64,000 bases of DNA from an uncultured Candidatus Melainabacteria bacterium (GTDB lineage: Bacteria; Cyanobacteriota; Vampirovibrionia; Gastranaerophilales; Gastranaerophilaceae), in NCBI GenBank assembly GCA_950096985.1, contig CATNBA010000002.1:39835-103834 (forward strand). Reading direction: 5' to 3'. Made by a program: the position numbers and the translations under genes. Under the pieces are notes generated by a model. The model saw only the letters and a list, made by a program, of their open reading frames with translations. It was not told the DNA's origin and ran no database searches. Numbering within the stretch: the first letter of the stretch is position 1; the number at the start of each line of letters is the position of its first letter. This document shows positions 50,535 through 58,773 of this stretch, piece by piece.

Positions 50535-51905
50535 ATGATTAAATTATGTTGTAATTATGTTGATGAGGCAGTTATCGGCTGTGAAAACGGCTTAAATCTT
50601 CAATATGAGTTTGAGAATTACAGAGACAGAATTGCAAATATTATTTCCGATTTAAATAAAAGAAAAGATAAACGCGGACAATGGCTGCAGTGGATGAATT
50701 TAGGTTATAGTGAAGAAACAGTCTGGTACGTAAAAGAATATGCATCAATGGTACAGGGCAGGTTTGATAATATTCTGGTGCTCGGGATTGGGGGCTCTGC
50801 TCTTGGAGGGCTTGCAGTAACTGAGGCTTTGTTAAAGCCTTATTGGAATTTATTAACAGAGGAACAAAGAGGCGGGTTGCCGCGAATTTTCTTTCTTGAT
50901 AATATAGATCCTGATTCAATGACGGTTCTCTTGAAAATGCTTGATTTAAGCAAAACTCTTGTAAATGTTATTACAAAATCAGGCTCTACTGCTGAGACAA
51001 TGTCTCAGTTTATGATAGTAAAAAGTATTCTTGAACAAGAGCTTGGGTCAAATTACAGATATAATATTGTTGCAACAACAGATAAAAAAACAGGTGTTTT
51101 AAGGCAAATTGCAGAACAAGAGGGGTATAAAACTTTTGTAGTTCCTGATGATGTCGGTGGCAGATTTTCTGTATTTTCGGCAGTGGGCTTACTGCCTTTT
51201 GCTCTTGTCGGATTGGATATTGATGAGATTGTTAATGGTATTAAAGACATGGATTTGGCTTTGAAAAATACGAATATAAATGAAAATATTGCCGCTCAAA
51301 ATGCTTTGATACATTATCTTTTGGATACACAAAAGGGTAAAAATATGTCTGTTATGATGCCTTATTCAAGCAGACTAAAATATGTATCCGATTGGTTTGT
51401 TCAGTTATGGGCTGAATCTCTGGGTAAAAATGACAATGTTGGTCCAACGCCGTTAAAAGCTTTGGGAGCAACAGACCAGCACTCGCAAATTCAGCTTTAT
51501 AACGAAGGTCCAAACAATAAGATTATTAATTTTATAAGAGTAGAAGAATTCGATAATACTTTGCAAATTCCTAATATATTTGAATATACAGGTATAGGAT
51601 ATCTTGGTGGAAAATCTATTAACAGACTTCTTAATGCAGAGGCTGATGCCACACGTGTCTCATTGACCGATAATAAACGTCCTTGTATTACTATTTCCCT
51701 TGATAAAATTGACGGATACAATTTGGCTCAACTGCTTTATATGTTAGAAGTGCAAACTGCTATTACTGGAGAATTATATGGAATTGATACTTTTAATCAA
51801 CCCGGAGTAGAGCAGGCAAAAAATTATACTTATGCTTTAATGGGCAGAGCTGGTTATGAAGAATCTGCACAGGAACTTAAAGTAAAAATGGCGACATTCT
51901 CATGA
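50535..51905 (+). CDS. pgi: glucose-6-phosphate isomerase
   Basis: Pgi interconverts glucose 6-phosphate and fructose 6-phosphate. The 456-residue protein is of the shorter bacterial type. Conserved parts are LVLGIGGSALGGLA, the phosphate site ITKSGSTAETMSQF, the catalytic Glu region LWAESLGK, the DQHSQIQLYNEGP segment and the catalytic lysine near PGVEQAKNYTY. It is first in a possible operon with a secreted protein (ATGA overlap) and trxB. Confidence 0.96.
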   Translation: MIKLCCNYVDEAVIGCENGLNLQYEFENYRDRIANIISDLNKRKDKRGQWLQWMNLGYSEETVWYVKEYASMVQGRFDNILVLGIGGSALGGLAVTEALLKPYWNLLTEEQRGGLPRIFFLDNIDPDSMTVLLKMLDLSKTLVNVITKSGSTAETMSQFMIVKSILEQELGSNYRYNIVATTDKKTGVLRQIAEQEGYKTFVVPDDVGGRFSVFSAVGLLPFALVGLDIDEIVNGIKDMDLALKNTNINENIAAQNALIHYLLDTQKGKNMSVMMPYSSRLKYVSDWFVQLWAESLGKNDNVGPTPLKALGATDQHSQIQLYNEGPNNKIINFIRVEEFDNTLQIPNIFEYTGIGYLGGKSINRLLNAEADATRVSLTDNKRPCITISLDKIDGYNLAQLLYMLEVQTAITGELYGIDTFNQPGVEQAKNYTYALMGRAGYEESAQELKVKMATFS

Positions 51906-52390
51906 AAAAAGTATTATTAATATTATTTTTATTAATAGGCTTATCTGTTTGTGCAGAAACCTTACAGGCAGGCATTTCAAAAATAGATATGCTTCCTGAT
52001 GACTTTTTTGGCTGTTGGAGAGTTGTTGCTAAAATAGATAAACAATCGGGCAGTGTAAATTTTAAACCCAATACTGTGGATTTATGGAACTTATCACGTA
52101 AGGCAGACGTCATAAATTTAAACAACCCGTTTACAGGAGCAAGTGCTTCTGTTAAACTGGATTATGTTGAGGGTAATATTATCAGATTCACTAAGGTAGG
52201 GGATTATGATAATAAAAAATTAACGGATACCGTTGATTTAAAACTGAACGGTAATACGTTTACCGGTATAAATACATTAAAACTGGAAACTTTTTCAACT
52301 TATGATAATTCTTTAATTAAAACTGATACAGCATTATATATTTTAAAAGGTGAAAAAATTTCAGGAGCATTGGAAGAGAAAGGGAAATAA
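51902..52390 (+). CDS. secreted hypothetical protein
   Basis: The 162-residue protein has a signal peptide (MKKVLLILFLLIGLSVCA, cleavage likely before ET; LSVC is a poor lipobox). The mature part is beta-rich (NFKPNTVDLWNLSRKADVINL and DTVDLKLNGNTFTGINTLKLE) and includes one Trp/Cys pair near FFGCWRV. No family recognised. It overlaps the pgi stop by four bases and the trxB start by one base (TAATG), so the three are co-expressed. Confidence 0.75.
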   Translation: MKKVLLILFLLIGLSVCAETLQAGISKIDMLPDDFFGCWRVVAKIDKQSGSVNFKPNTVDLWNLSRKADVINLNNPFTGASASVKLDYVEGNIIRFTKVGDYDNKKLTDTVDLKLNGNTFTGINTLKLETFSTYDNSLIKTDTALYILKGEKISGALEEKGK

Positions 52391-53322
52391 TGGAGCAATT
52401 GAATTTTGATACAGTGATTTTAGGCGGCGGTCCGGCAGGACTTTCAGCAGCTATATATGCAGGCAGAGGGGCAGTTTCAACAGCTATTGTCGATTTGAAC
52501 ATGCTTGGAGGTCAGCCTTCAAATTATTTGGAACTCGAAAATTATCCGGGCTTTTCACTTGTAGGCGGATATGATTTAATGGAAAAATTTGAAGAACATG
52601 CTGATAAATTTGGTGTTCAAAAGTATCCTATGCAGGAAATTCAAAATATTGATTTCAAATCAAAAACAATTGTCACTAATGAATATGAATTTAATGCAAA
52701 AACAATAATTATTGCAACAGGTGCTCAGCCAATGAAACTAGGAGTTCCGGGTGAAAAAGAATTTGTCGGACGCGGTGTAAGCTATTGTGCAGTATGTGAC
52801 GGTGCTTTTTACAGAAACAAAGTTGTGGCAGTTGTAGGTGGCGGTAATTCTGCTGTTGAAGAAGCAATGTATTTGACAAAATTTGCTGATAAAGTTTATG
52901 TAATTCACAGACGCAACGAATTAAGAGCTGATAAAATTGTTCAGGAACGTGCTTTTAAAAATGAAAAAATTGACTTTATCTGGGACAGCGTTGTTAAAGA
53001 AATTAAGGGGGATAACCTTGTAAATACTGTGGTTTTAGAAAACGTTAAAACAAAAGAAATTTCTAATCTGCCTGTAAATGGTGTGTTCCCTTATATCGGA
53101 ATTACTCCGAATGTTGAAAACTTCTCGGGACAATTGGAACAGGATGCTGCAGGGTTTATTATTACAGACGAAACTATGGCAACATCTGTAGAAGGTGTGT
53201 TTGCTGTCGGCGATGTAAGAAAAACTCCTTTAAGACAGGTGATTACAGCGGCATCAGACGGCGCAATCGGTGCGGTTTTTGCCGTTAAATATATAGAAAC
53301 ACATAAAGAAGTTGCAGTATAA
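52390..53322 (+). CDS. trxB: thioredoxin reductase
   Basis: TrxB passes electrons from NADPH through FAD to thioredoxin. The 310-residue protein has the FAD-binding ILGGGPAGLSAA, the redox motif CAVC at C133 and C136, the NADPH-binding VVGGGNSAVEEA and the closing GVFAVGDVR. The stop is followed by two hairpins but by no + strand T run. Confidence 0.95.
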   Translation: MEQLNFDTVILGGGPAGLSAAIYAGRGAVSTAIVDLNMLGGQPSNYLELENYPGFSLVGGYDLMEKFEEHADKFGVQKYPMQEIQNIDFKSKTIVTNEYEFNAKTIIIATGAQPMKLGVPGEKEFVGRGVSYCAVCDGAFYRNKVVAVVGGGNSAVEEAMYLTKFADKVYVIHRRNELRADKIVQERAFKNEKIDFIWDSVVKEIKGDNLVNTVVLENVKTKEISNLPVNGVFPYIGITPNVENFSGQLEQDAAGFIITDETMATSVEGVFAVGDVRKTPLRQVITAASDGAIGAVFAVKYIETHKEVAV

Positions 53323-53351
53323 TTTTTGCGCGGATAATATCCGCGCAAAAA
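53323..53351. other. perfect 13-base-pair hairpin after trxB
   Basis: TTTTTGCGCGGAT pairs with ATCCGCGCAAAAA around AAT. On the + strand it is followed by A, not T, so it is not a canonical + strand terminator, though it may still protect the trxB mRNA end. Confidence 0.75.
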
Positions 53352-53374
53352 AAAGTTGCCTTAATAGAGGCAAC
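53347..53374 (-). terminator. intrinsic terminator pointing to the - strand
   Basis: On the - strand GTTGCCT pairs with AGGCAAC around CTATTA and is followed by eight T. No annotated - strand gene lies upstream of it before 55555, so it implies a short - strand transcript from the trxB-pilT gap. The rest of that 320-base gap has no coding frame I can support beyond a 17-codon one on the - strand. Confidence 0.65.
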
Positions 53375-53595
53375 ATTAAATAAACACGAGGATATTAAGA
53401 GAGAGAGTATAAATAAGACCTTTTCTTTAATCTTTTGTCCTTACACATTTGAAAGACTTTTGATTATATTGTTAATATCCAATTAATATTTTGAAATTTT
53501 CCCGTTTGTTTTTGAGATTTCCCTTACTCTTATATAAAGTATTTCCATTTTGAAAAATTTCCTTTTTTGTTTTAAATATTACAATTTCTTTACAA

Positions 53596-53624
53596 TTGTC
53601 AGATTTTTATAATAATGGTATAAT
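53596..53624 (+). promoter_or_regulatory. promoter of pilT-recO
   Basis: TTGTCA at 53596-53601, 17-base spacer, TATAAT at 53619-53624, with AGAGGAGAG before ATG 53644. Confidence 0.75.
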
Positions 53625-53643
53625 TTCATTTTAGAGGAGAGTT

Positions 53644-54741
53644 ATGGAAAATACATTTGATATTGAAGCTTTTTTGAAAAAAGCGGTTGCAATAGGCGCA
53701 TCTGATGTCCATTTACAATCAGGCGAGCATCCTGCTGTAAGAATTGATGGGAAAATTTCAAAGGTTAACATGCCTATCTTAACAGAAGATGATCTTGTTA
53801 ATGTTTACGAAAAATTACTGCCTAATCATTTTACGGAAAAGTTTAATAATGTATTTGATTTGGATTTTGCTTATGAAATCAAGGGATGCTCACGTTTCAG
53901 GGTTAATTTGAGCAGGCAGCTTGGTAAATGTGCACTTGTTATAAGAACAATTCCTTATAATATTAAAAAGATTACAAGCCTTCATCTGCCTGAATCTATT
54001 GAACAGTTTGCAACATTAAATAACGGTCTTGTGTTAATTACAGGTCCTACAGGTTCCGGAAAATCAACAACTATTGCATCTTTGATTGACTATGTTAATA
54101 CAAATTATCCGAAACATATTATTACTATTGAAGATCCTGTTGAATTTATATTTACAAATAAAAAATCAATTGTATCGCAAAGGCAGGTTTTAATTGATAC
54201 TGCAAGTTTTCCTGATGGTATAAAATATGCTTTAAGGCAAGATCCTGATGTTATATTTATCGGAGAAATCAGGGATAAAGAAACTGTTACAGCAGCTTTA
54301 AAAGCCGCAGAAACCGGGCATCTTGTATATGCAACTATTCACACAAACGATGCTATTCAGACTGTTAACAGAATAGTTAATATGTTTGAACCTTCAGACA
54401 GGGATTTTGTAAGATTGCAGCTGGCACAGGTATTGAGAGGGACTGTATCTCAAAAATTACTGCCTCTTTCAACATCATCAGGTCGTCGTCCAGCATGTGA
54501 AGTTCTTGTTGTTACTCCTACCGTTAAAGATTTTATTGAAAAAGATAAATTAGAAGATATTTATGAACTTGTTAAAAAAGGGTCATTTAACAATATGATT
54601 ACTATGAATGCCTCATTATACAGCCTGTTTGAACAGGGATTTATTACTGAGGAAACAGCAATGTCATATTCGGATAATAAAACCGAACTTCAACAAATGT
54701 TCAGAGGTGTATTCCATGGAACTTTCGGCGGTACTGTATGA
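53644..54741 (+). CDS. pilT: type IV pilus retraction ATPase PilT
   Basis: PilT is a hexameric ATPase that retracts type IV pili. The 365-residue protein has the N-terminal PAS-like domain (VAIGASDVHLQSGEHPAVRIDG), Walker A GPTGSGKST (134-142), the Asp box ITIEDPVEF, Walker B LRQDPDVIFIGEIRD and the His box GHLVYATIHTNDAIQT. The C-terminal PilT-typical AIRNLIRE segment is replaced by TVKDFIEKDKLEDI, so retraction activity is probable but not certain. The stop overlaps recO (ATGA). Confidence 0.92.
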   Translation: MENTFDIEAFLKKAVAIGASDVHLQSGEHPAVRIDGKISKVNMPILTEDDLVNVYEKLLPNHFTEKFNNVFDLDFAYEIKGCSRFRVNLSRQLGKCALVIRTIPYNIKKITSLHLPESIEQFATLNNGLVLITGPTGSGKSTTIASLIDYVNTNYPKHIITIEDPVEFIFTNKKSIVSQRQVLIDTASFPDGIKYALRQDPDVIFIGEIRDKETVTAALKAAETGHLVYATIHTNDAIQTVNRIVNMFEPSDRDFVRLQLAQVLRGTVSQKLLPLSTSSGRRPACEVLVVTPTVKDFIEKDKLEDIYELVKKGSFNNMITMNASLYSLFEQGFITEETAMSYSDNKTELQQMFRGVFHGTFGGTV

Positions 54742-55499
54742 ATAATTTCGTAACTGATGCCATAAATTTAAAAGCTTACAATTTGAGTGAGGCGGATAAA
54801 ATTATTGTTATGTATTCGAAGGAAAAAGGGCTTATAAGAGGGGTTGCCAAAGGTGTTAAGAAACCTAAGAGCAAACTCGGAGCAAGAATGGATTTGCTTG
54901 TTGCAAATAAATTGATGCTTTATAAGGGAAAAAGTCTTGACAGAATTTGTCAGGCTGAGGCTTTGAATACATTTCACAAAACACGTCAAAATATGGATAA
55001 AATTTTTTATTCTATGTATGTGACAGAGGTTGTAAATAACTTTGGTGTGGAAGATGATCCTTGTTCTAAAGAAGTTTACGAAATCTTATATAAGGCTTTG
55101 GATAAAATTTCTAATGCATCTGATACTGTAGAAATTTTACTTTCTGTTATTAAATTTCAGATGAAAATGATGCAGATTTCGGGCTTTGGAATTGAACTTG
55201 AATGCTGTCTTTGCTGTGGCGAGCGTATAAAAGATGAGAACATGTATTTTTCACCTCAAATGGGCGGTATAATATGCTCTCAGTGTAACGAAACTTTCAA
55301 ATTACGTACGGTTTTGCATCATAAATTAAGAGATTTTTTAAACGCCTGTCTGCAATATGATTTTGATTATGTGTCAGATTATGACCAAAAAGCAAATGAA
55401 AAAGTTTGCAGTGTATGTTTTGAACTTTTGAAAGAATATATTAATATACATTCTTCTAAAAAGTTCAACTCCACTGATATTTTGCAGGAAATTCGTTAG
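54738..55499 (+). CDS. recO: DNA repair protein RecO
   Basis: RecO helps RecR load RecA on SSB-coated DNA. The 253-residue protein has an N-terminal OB fold (DAINLKAYNLSEADKIIVMYSKEKGLIRGVAKGVKK, seen as SEADKIIVMYSKEKG), a helical domain and a zinc site with CLCCGER and CSQCNE. It overlaps pilT by four bases. Pairing of pilT with recO is unusual but may only be chance. Confidence 0.93.
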   Translation: MNNFVTDAINLKAYNLSEADKIIVMYSKEKGLIRGVAKGVKKPKSKLGARMDLLVANKLMLYKGKSLDRICQAEALNTFHKTRQNMDKIFYSMYVTEVVNNFGVEDDPCSKEVYEILYKALDKISNASDTVEILLSVIKFQMKMMQISGFGIELECCLCCGERIKDENMYFSPQMGGIICSQCNETFKLRTVLHHKLRDFLNACLQYDFDYVSDYDQKANEKVCSVCFELLKEYINIHSSKKFNSTDILQEIR

Positions 55500-55513
55500 T
55501 GCTACACACGTAG
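55499..55513 (+). repeat. 15-base intergenic motif at the recO stop
   Basis: GTGCTACACACGTAG begins at the last base of the recO stop codon and matches the motif after gatC (39152-39166) in 13 of 15 positions; both differences are G/A. A looser relative (GTGCTATGTATACATA) follows the pilC stop at 62533. Confidence 0.5.
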
Positions 55514-55554
55514 ATGTCTTTCCAAACAGTGGTCAAACTTCAATCATCTTTGTA

Positions 55555-57831
55555 TTAGTTTCTTTTTAATTCATATACTCTGAATTCGCTTGCTTCAAGT
55601 TTGTCAAAATGAAGTGTTGAAGTTTCTGTATCAAAAGGAGTTGAAACAAATTCATCTTCATCGATGTAGTATTCTTTTATAATAGTGAAATCCGATGGAA
55701 GATTAATTGTTTTATCATACACCGGTTGTGCGTGCATTATTTCAGAATAGCTGTTGTTATTTTCATCAAACATTGTAACTAGTTCAGTTGTGTATTTTGA
55801 GTTTGATACTACAAGGAAAGATTTTCGGTCCGGAACTTTTGATATCATCCAAGCTGAAAAGCCGTCATCATCTTGTAATATAATTTGCGCCTCACCATCG
55901 GTTATAATTGAATTATTTTTTACAAACATATCAATTGCATTAAATTTTTTATAAAAATCATAATGTTTTTCGCGTGGCATAGAAATTTCTTCACCAATAA
56001 CGCTTTCAATACCTTGTTTTGTAAAACTTTCATCTCCGTCTACATAAAGCATTGGACGCTGTGCAAATTTACCTCCGGGCAGAAATTTATATTTAAACCA
56101 TTTAAATAACGCTCCGTTTTCGCTTAATTGACCAGGATATTGGTTAATACAGCGAAATTCTCCGTCCTGATTGTTGTAAGTTTTTAAGATAGAAAGTTTT
56201 TCTCCTTTTTTAAAGTTTACATTATAGTTTGAAAGATGCTGGTTATCTTCCATAATTTTTTCGGGGGTTTTTTCGCACTGTGAAACAATATCGTTACCCC
56301 ACAGTAGGTCAAAACTCATTCCTTTGTGATACTCTTTAAGGAAATCGTCCCAGAGCATATATTCTGCAAGTGTTCCAAAATATGGAACTTTGCTTTTAAG
56401 TGTTTTATTTAACTTATTCAAAACAACACGTGGAGCTCTATAGCTTATCGGTTTACCGTGTTCTTCAGAAACCTTATCAACAATATGATCAATGTGGTCT
56501 ACTCTATAACCGTCAAAGTTATATTCTTTTTGTAAATTAACCATATAGTTCACAAAATAATCGATAACAGGTTTATTTAATGTACCGTTTTCTAAATAAC
56601 AGAAATAAAATGGGGTTTGGCAATCAAGGTTTGCGAAGTTTGTAACATCTTCTCCTTTATAATCGTAGTGTTTAAAGGTCGGATAGCCTCCACATTCACT
56701 CATTTTATCGTATATTGGAACGCCTGCAGAACACCATGCTCCTCCGGGGGCAGGCCACAAGTCTTCTTTTATAAGTTCTTGAATTGTGTCAATTTGTTTT
56801 GTAATATCATCTTCTGTAAGTTTTTGATTATTTTTAAATTTATGAATATCAGCTACAATATTTTTAGCACGCTTATGAAGTTTTTCTTGATTAGCTTTTT
56901 TCAACATAGCGTTAGAAAGTTCTTTTTTAGCCTCATTCATAAGGCTGTCAAATGTATCATAAATGTTTTTATAGTGACTGCTTAAATCGCCTGAACAACC
57001 GTCTTTGTATATGTTTTTAACAAGTTCAATATCTTCATCGTCAAATGCTTCGGGCATATTTTTGGCAATTCGGTCGATGTTTTTGTCAAGTTCTGTATTT
57101 AACAGGTTTATATCATACCATCTTGCAATTTCGGGGTTGGCGAGAACTGCTTTTGAAAATCTTCCTGTTTGCGGCAGAATATCGTAAATAACAGGGTGTC
57201 CTGCCAATTGTGCAAGCATAATGAATGTTTTAACCTGTTCTTTTGCATCCATTCCTGTAATTTTTTCAATATTTTCATCAAAAAGTTCTTCACTAATTTC
57301 AGAGCTTTTTGGCAGGTATGCGCATCCGAATTCGCGAGGATGGAAAGGTATTAAATATATTGTTGTATTATAAATATTATTTTCAAGATTACCTGTAGGT
57401 AAAATTAAAAGCTGCCTTAGCCAATCTATAAATTTACCTGCTTCTTTTGTTTTATTACCATCACCAAGACCTGCTAAATTAATAAGTTTTATGTTGTGAC
57501 CTTCTTTTTGTATCCAACAAGAATTTTTGACATTATTTCTTGCAAGAACACTAATTTTGTTATTTGCAAATGAAAAATTACCGTTTTCAAATATACGATT
57601 ATTTCCCCATTTTATTTCCAAGCCAAACAAAATTTCTTCCGGAGATAATTCTTCAAGAGCTTTTATGTATGGATATGGCAGGTATCCGTATTTTTTTATA
57701 AGTTTTGATAATTCTTTTTTTCTTTCTTCTGAAACTTCAGGGTATGAATTTTTTAAATTATTATATATTTCGTTTAATCTTAAATCTTTAGATATTTCAT
57801 TATCCTTTTTATTAAAGAACAAAAATCCCAT
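55555..57831 (-). CDS. GH13-like (alpha-amylase superfamily) glycoside hydrolase or glucan-modifying enzyme
   Basis: The 758-residue protein shows alpha-amylase-type motifs: FDGYRVDHIDHIVD (motif II with the nucleophile Asp after Arg), FGTLAEYMLW (motif III with the acid Glu) and TYNNQDGEF near motif IV, where NHD is more usual. The N-terminal 200 residues have no sugar-binding domain I recognise; a long helical insertion lies at about 290-370. No signal peptide. It may act on glycogen-like glucan with the GH57 enzyme. AGAGGG is the Shine-Dalgarno. Exact activity unknown. Confidence 0.75.
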   Translation of the reverse strand: MGFLFFNKKDNEISKDLRLNEIYNNLKNSYPEVSEERKKELSKLIKKYGYLPYPYIKALEELSPEEILFGLEIKWGNNRIFENGNFSFANNKISVLARNNVKNSCWIQKEGHNIKLINLAGLGDGNKTKEAGKFIDWLRQLLILPTGNLENNIYNTTIYLIPFHPREFGCAYLPKSSEISEELFDENIEKITGMDAKEQVKTFIMLAQLAGHPVIYDILPQTGRFSKAVLANPEIARWYDINLLNTELDKNIDRIAKNMPEAFDDEDIELVKNIYKDGCSGDLSSHYKNIYDTFDSLMNEAKKELSNAMLKKANQEKLHKRAKNIVADIHKFKNNQKLTEDDITKQIDTIQELIKEDLWPAPGGAWCSAGVPIYDKMSECGGYPTFKHYDYKGEDVTNFANLDCQTPFYFCYLENGTLNKPVIDYFVNYMVNLQKEYNFDGYRVDHIDHIVDKVSEEHGKPISYRAPRVVLNKLNKTLKSKVPYFGTLAEYMLWDDFLKEYHKGMSFDLLWGNDIVSQCEKTPEKIMEDNQHLSNYNVNFKKGEKLSILKTYNNQDGEFRCINQYPGQLSENGALFKWFKYKFLPGGKFAQRPMLYVDGDESFTKQGIESVIGEEISMPREKHYDFYKKFNAIDMFVKNNSIITDGEAQIILQDDDGFSAWMISKVPDRKSFLVVSNSKYTTELVTMFDENNNSYSEIMHAQPVYDKTINLPSDFTIIKEYYIDEDEFVSTPFDTETSTLHFDKLEASEFRVYELKRN

Positions 57832-57908
57832 GTCTTAATCCCTCTTTCTTATCAAAATTATATCATAAAGATATGTTGTATTCTAATTTATATAATAATA
57901 TTACCTTG

Positions 57909-57937
57909 TTGGCTAATAGATAATAAGTTTTTATATT
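57909..57937 (+). promoter_or_regulatory. candidate promoter of the response-regulator gene
   Basis: TTGGCT at 57909-57914, 17-base spacer, TATATT at 57932-57937; AAAGGGG precedes ATG 57966. Confidence 0.5.
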
Positions 57938-57965
57938 ATTTAATAATCTTAAGAAAGGGGCAATT

Positions 57966-58643
57966 ATGGAAAATACACAAGTGAAACCTATCAGTATTAT
58001 AATCGTAGAAGATTTTAAACTTACAAGAGTTGGTTTAAGATGTGCATTGAATGCAAATGAAGACATAAATGTTGTCGCAGAGGCAGAAGATGCAATTGAA
58101 GGACTTAAATTAATTGAAAGGCATAAACCTGATGTTGTTTTAATGGACTTAGGACTTCCCGGCATGAACGGTATAGAGGCTATGGTGAAATGTAAGGAAT
58201 TGCATGTTGATACTAAAATTATTGCACTGACATCTCACGATAGATCAGAAGAAGTTATTTCAGCACTAAGTTCAGGTGCAAGTGCTTATTGTATGAAAGA
58301 TATAGATCCGGGAAAATTGGCAGATGTTGTAAGAGATGTTTCAAAAGGCGTATGCTGGCTTGACCCTGTGGTTGCACAAATGACATTAAGCGCATTGCCT
58401 AAAATTGATAATATAGGTATACTTCCGGGTAAATCAAATCTTGACGGCCGTGTCCCTTTAACAGAAAGAGAGTTTGAAGTTTTAAAACACCTTGTTTCAG
58501 GTAAAAGTAACACTGAAATTGCAAAAGAATTAATTGTAAGTGTTCATACGGCAAAAGCACATGTTTGTTCAATATTGCAAAAAATGTGTGTAAATGACAG
58601 AGTTCAGGCTGCTGTTAAAGCCGTAAAAGAAGGTATGGTTTAA
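57966..58643 (+). CDS. NarL/FixJ-family response regulator
   Basis: The 225-residue protein has a receiver domain with the acidic pocket VED (E15, D16), the phosphorylated Asp D61 in LMDLGLPG, T89 and K111, and a C-terminal LuxR-type helix-turn-helix (LTEREFEVLKHLVSGKSNTEIAKELIVSVHTAKAHV). A partner histidine kinase is not adjacent, so it is an orphan in this window. It is monocistronic, ending in a strong terminator. Targets unknown. Confidence 0.94.
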   Translation: MENTQVKPISIIIVEDFKLTRVGLRCALNANEDINVVAEAEDAIEGLKLIERHKPDVVLMDLGLPGMNGIEAMVKCKELHVDTKIIALTSHDRSEEVISALSSGASAYCMKDIDPGKLADVVRDVSKGVCWLDPVVAQMTLSALPKIDNIGILPGKSNLDGRVPLTEREFEVLKHLVSGKSNTEIAKELIVSVHTAKAHVCSILQKMCVNDRVQAAVKAVKEGMV

Positions 58644-58670
58644 AAGCTCCCGTAAAGGGAGCTTTTTTTT
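58642..58670 (+). terminator. terminator with the shared AAAAGCTCCC/GGGAGCTTTT stem
   Basis: AAAAGCTCCC-GTAAA-GGGAGCTTTT plus further T. Third copy of the stem at 45471 and 47612. Confidence 0.93.
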
Positions 58671-58713
58671 ATACTGCTTGCTCCTTAGTTTGGTTGATAT
58701 ATACATTTGCTAC

Positions 58714-58742
58714 TTGAAAGTTTTTTGTTTTTTATGTAAAAT
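58714..58742 (+). promoter_or_regulatory. promoter of clpC
   Basis: TTGAAA at 58714-58719, 17-base spacer, TAAAAT at 58737-58742. AGGAG at 58761-58765 precedes ATG 58774. No CIRCE or CtsR-like repeat is evident. Confidence 0.65.
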
Positions 58743-58773
58743 ATATATATTGAGAGAGATAGGAGTAAAATAA

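Noticed and set aside
53323..53351. + strand terminator of trxB
   Set aside because: The stem is perfect but is followed by an A run rather than T.
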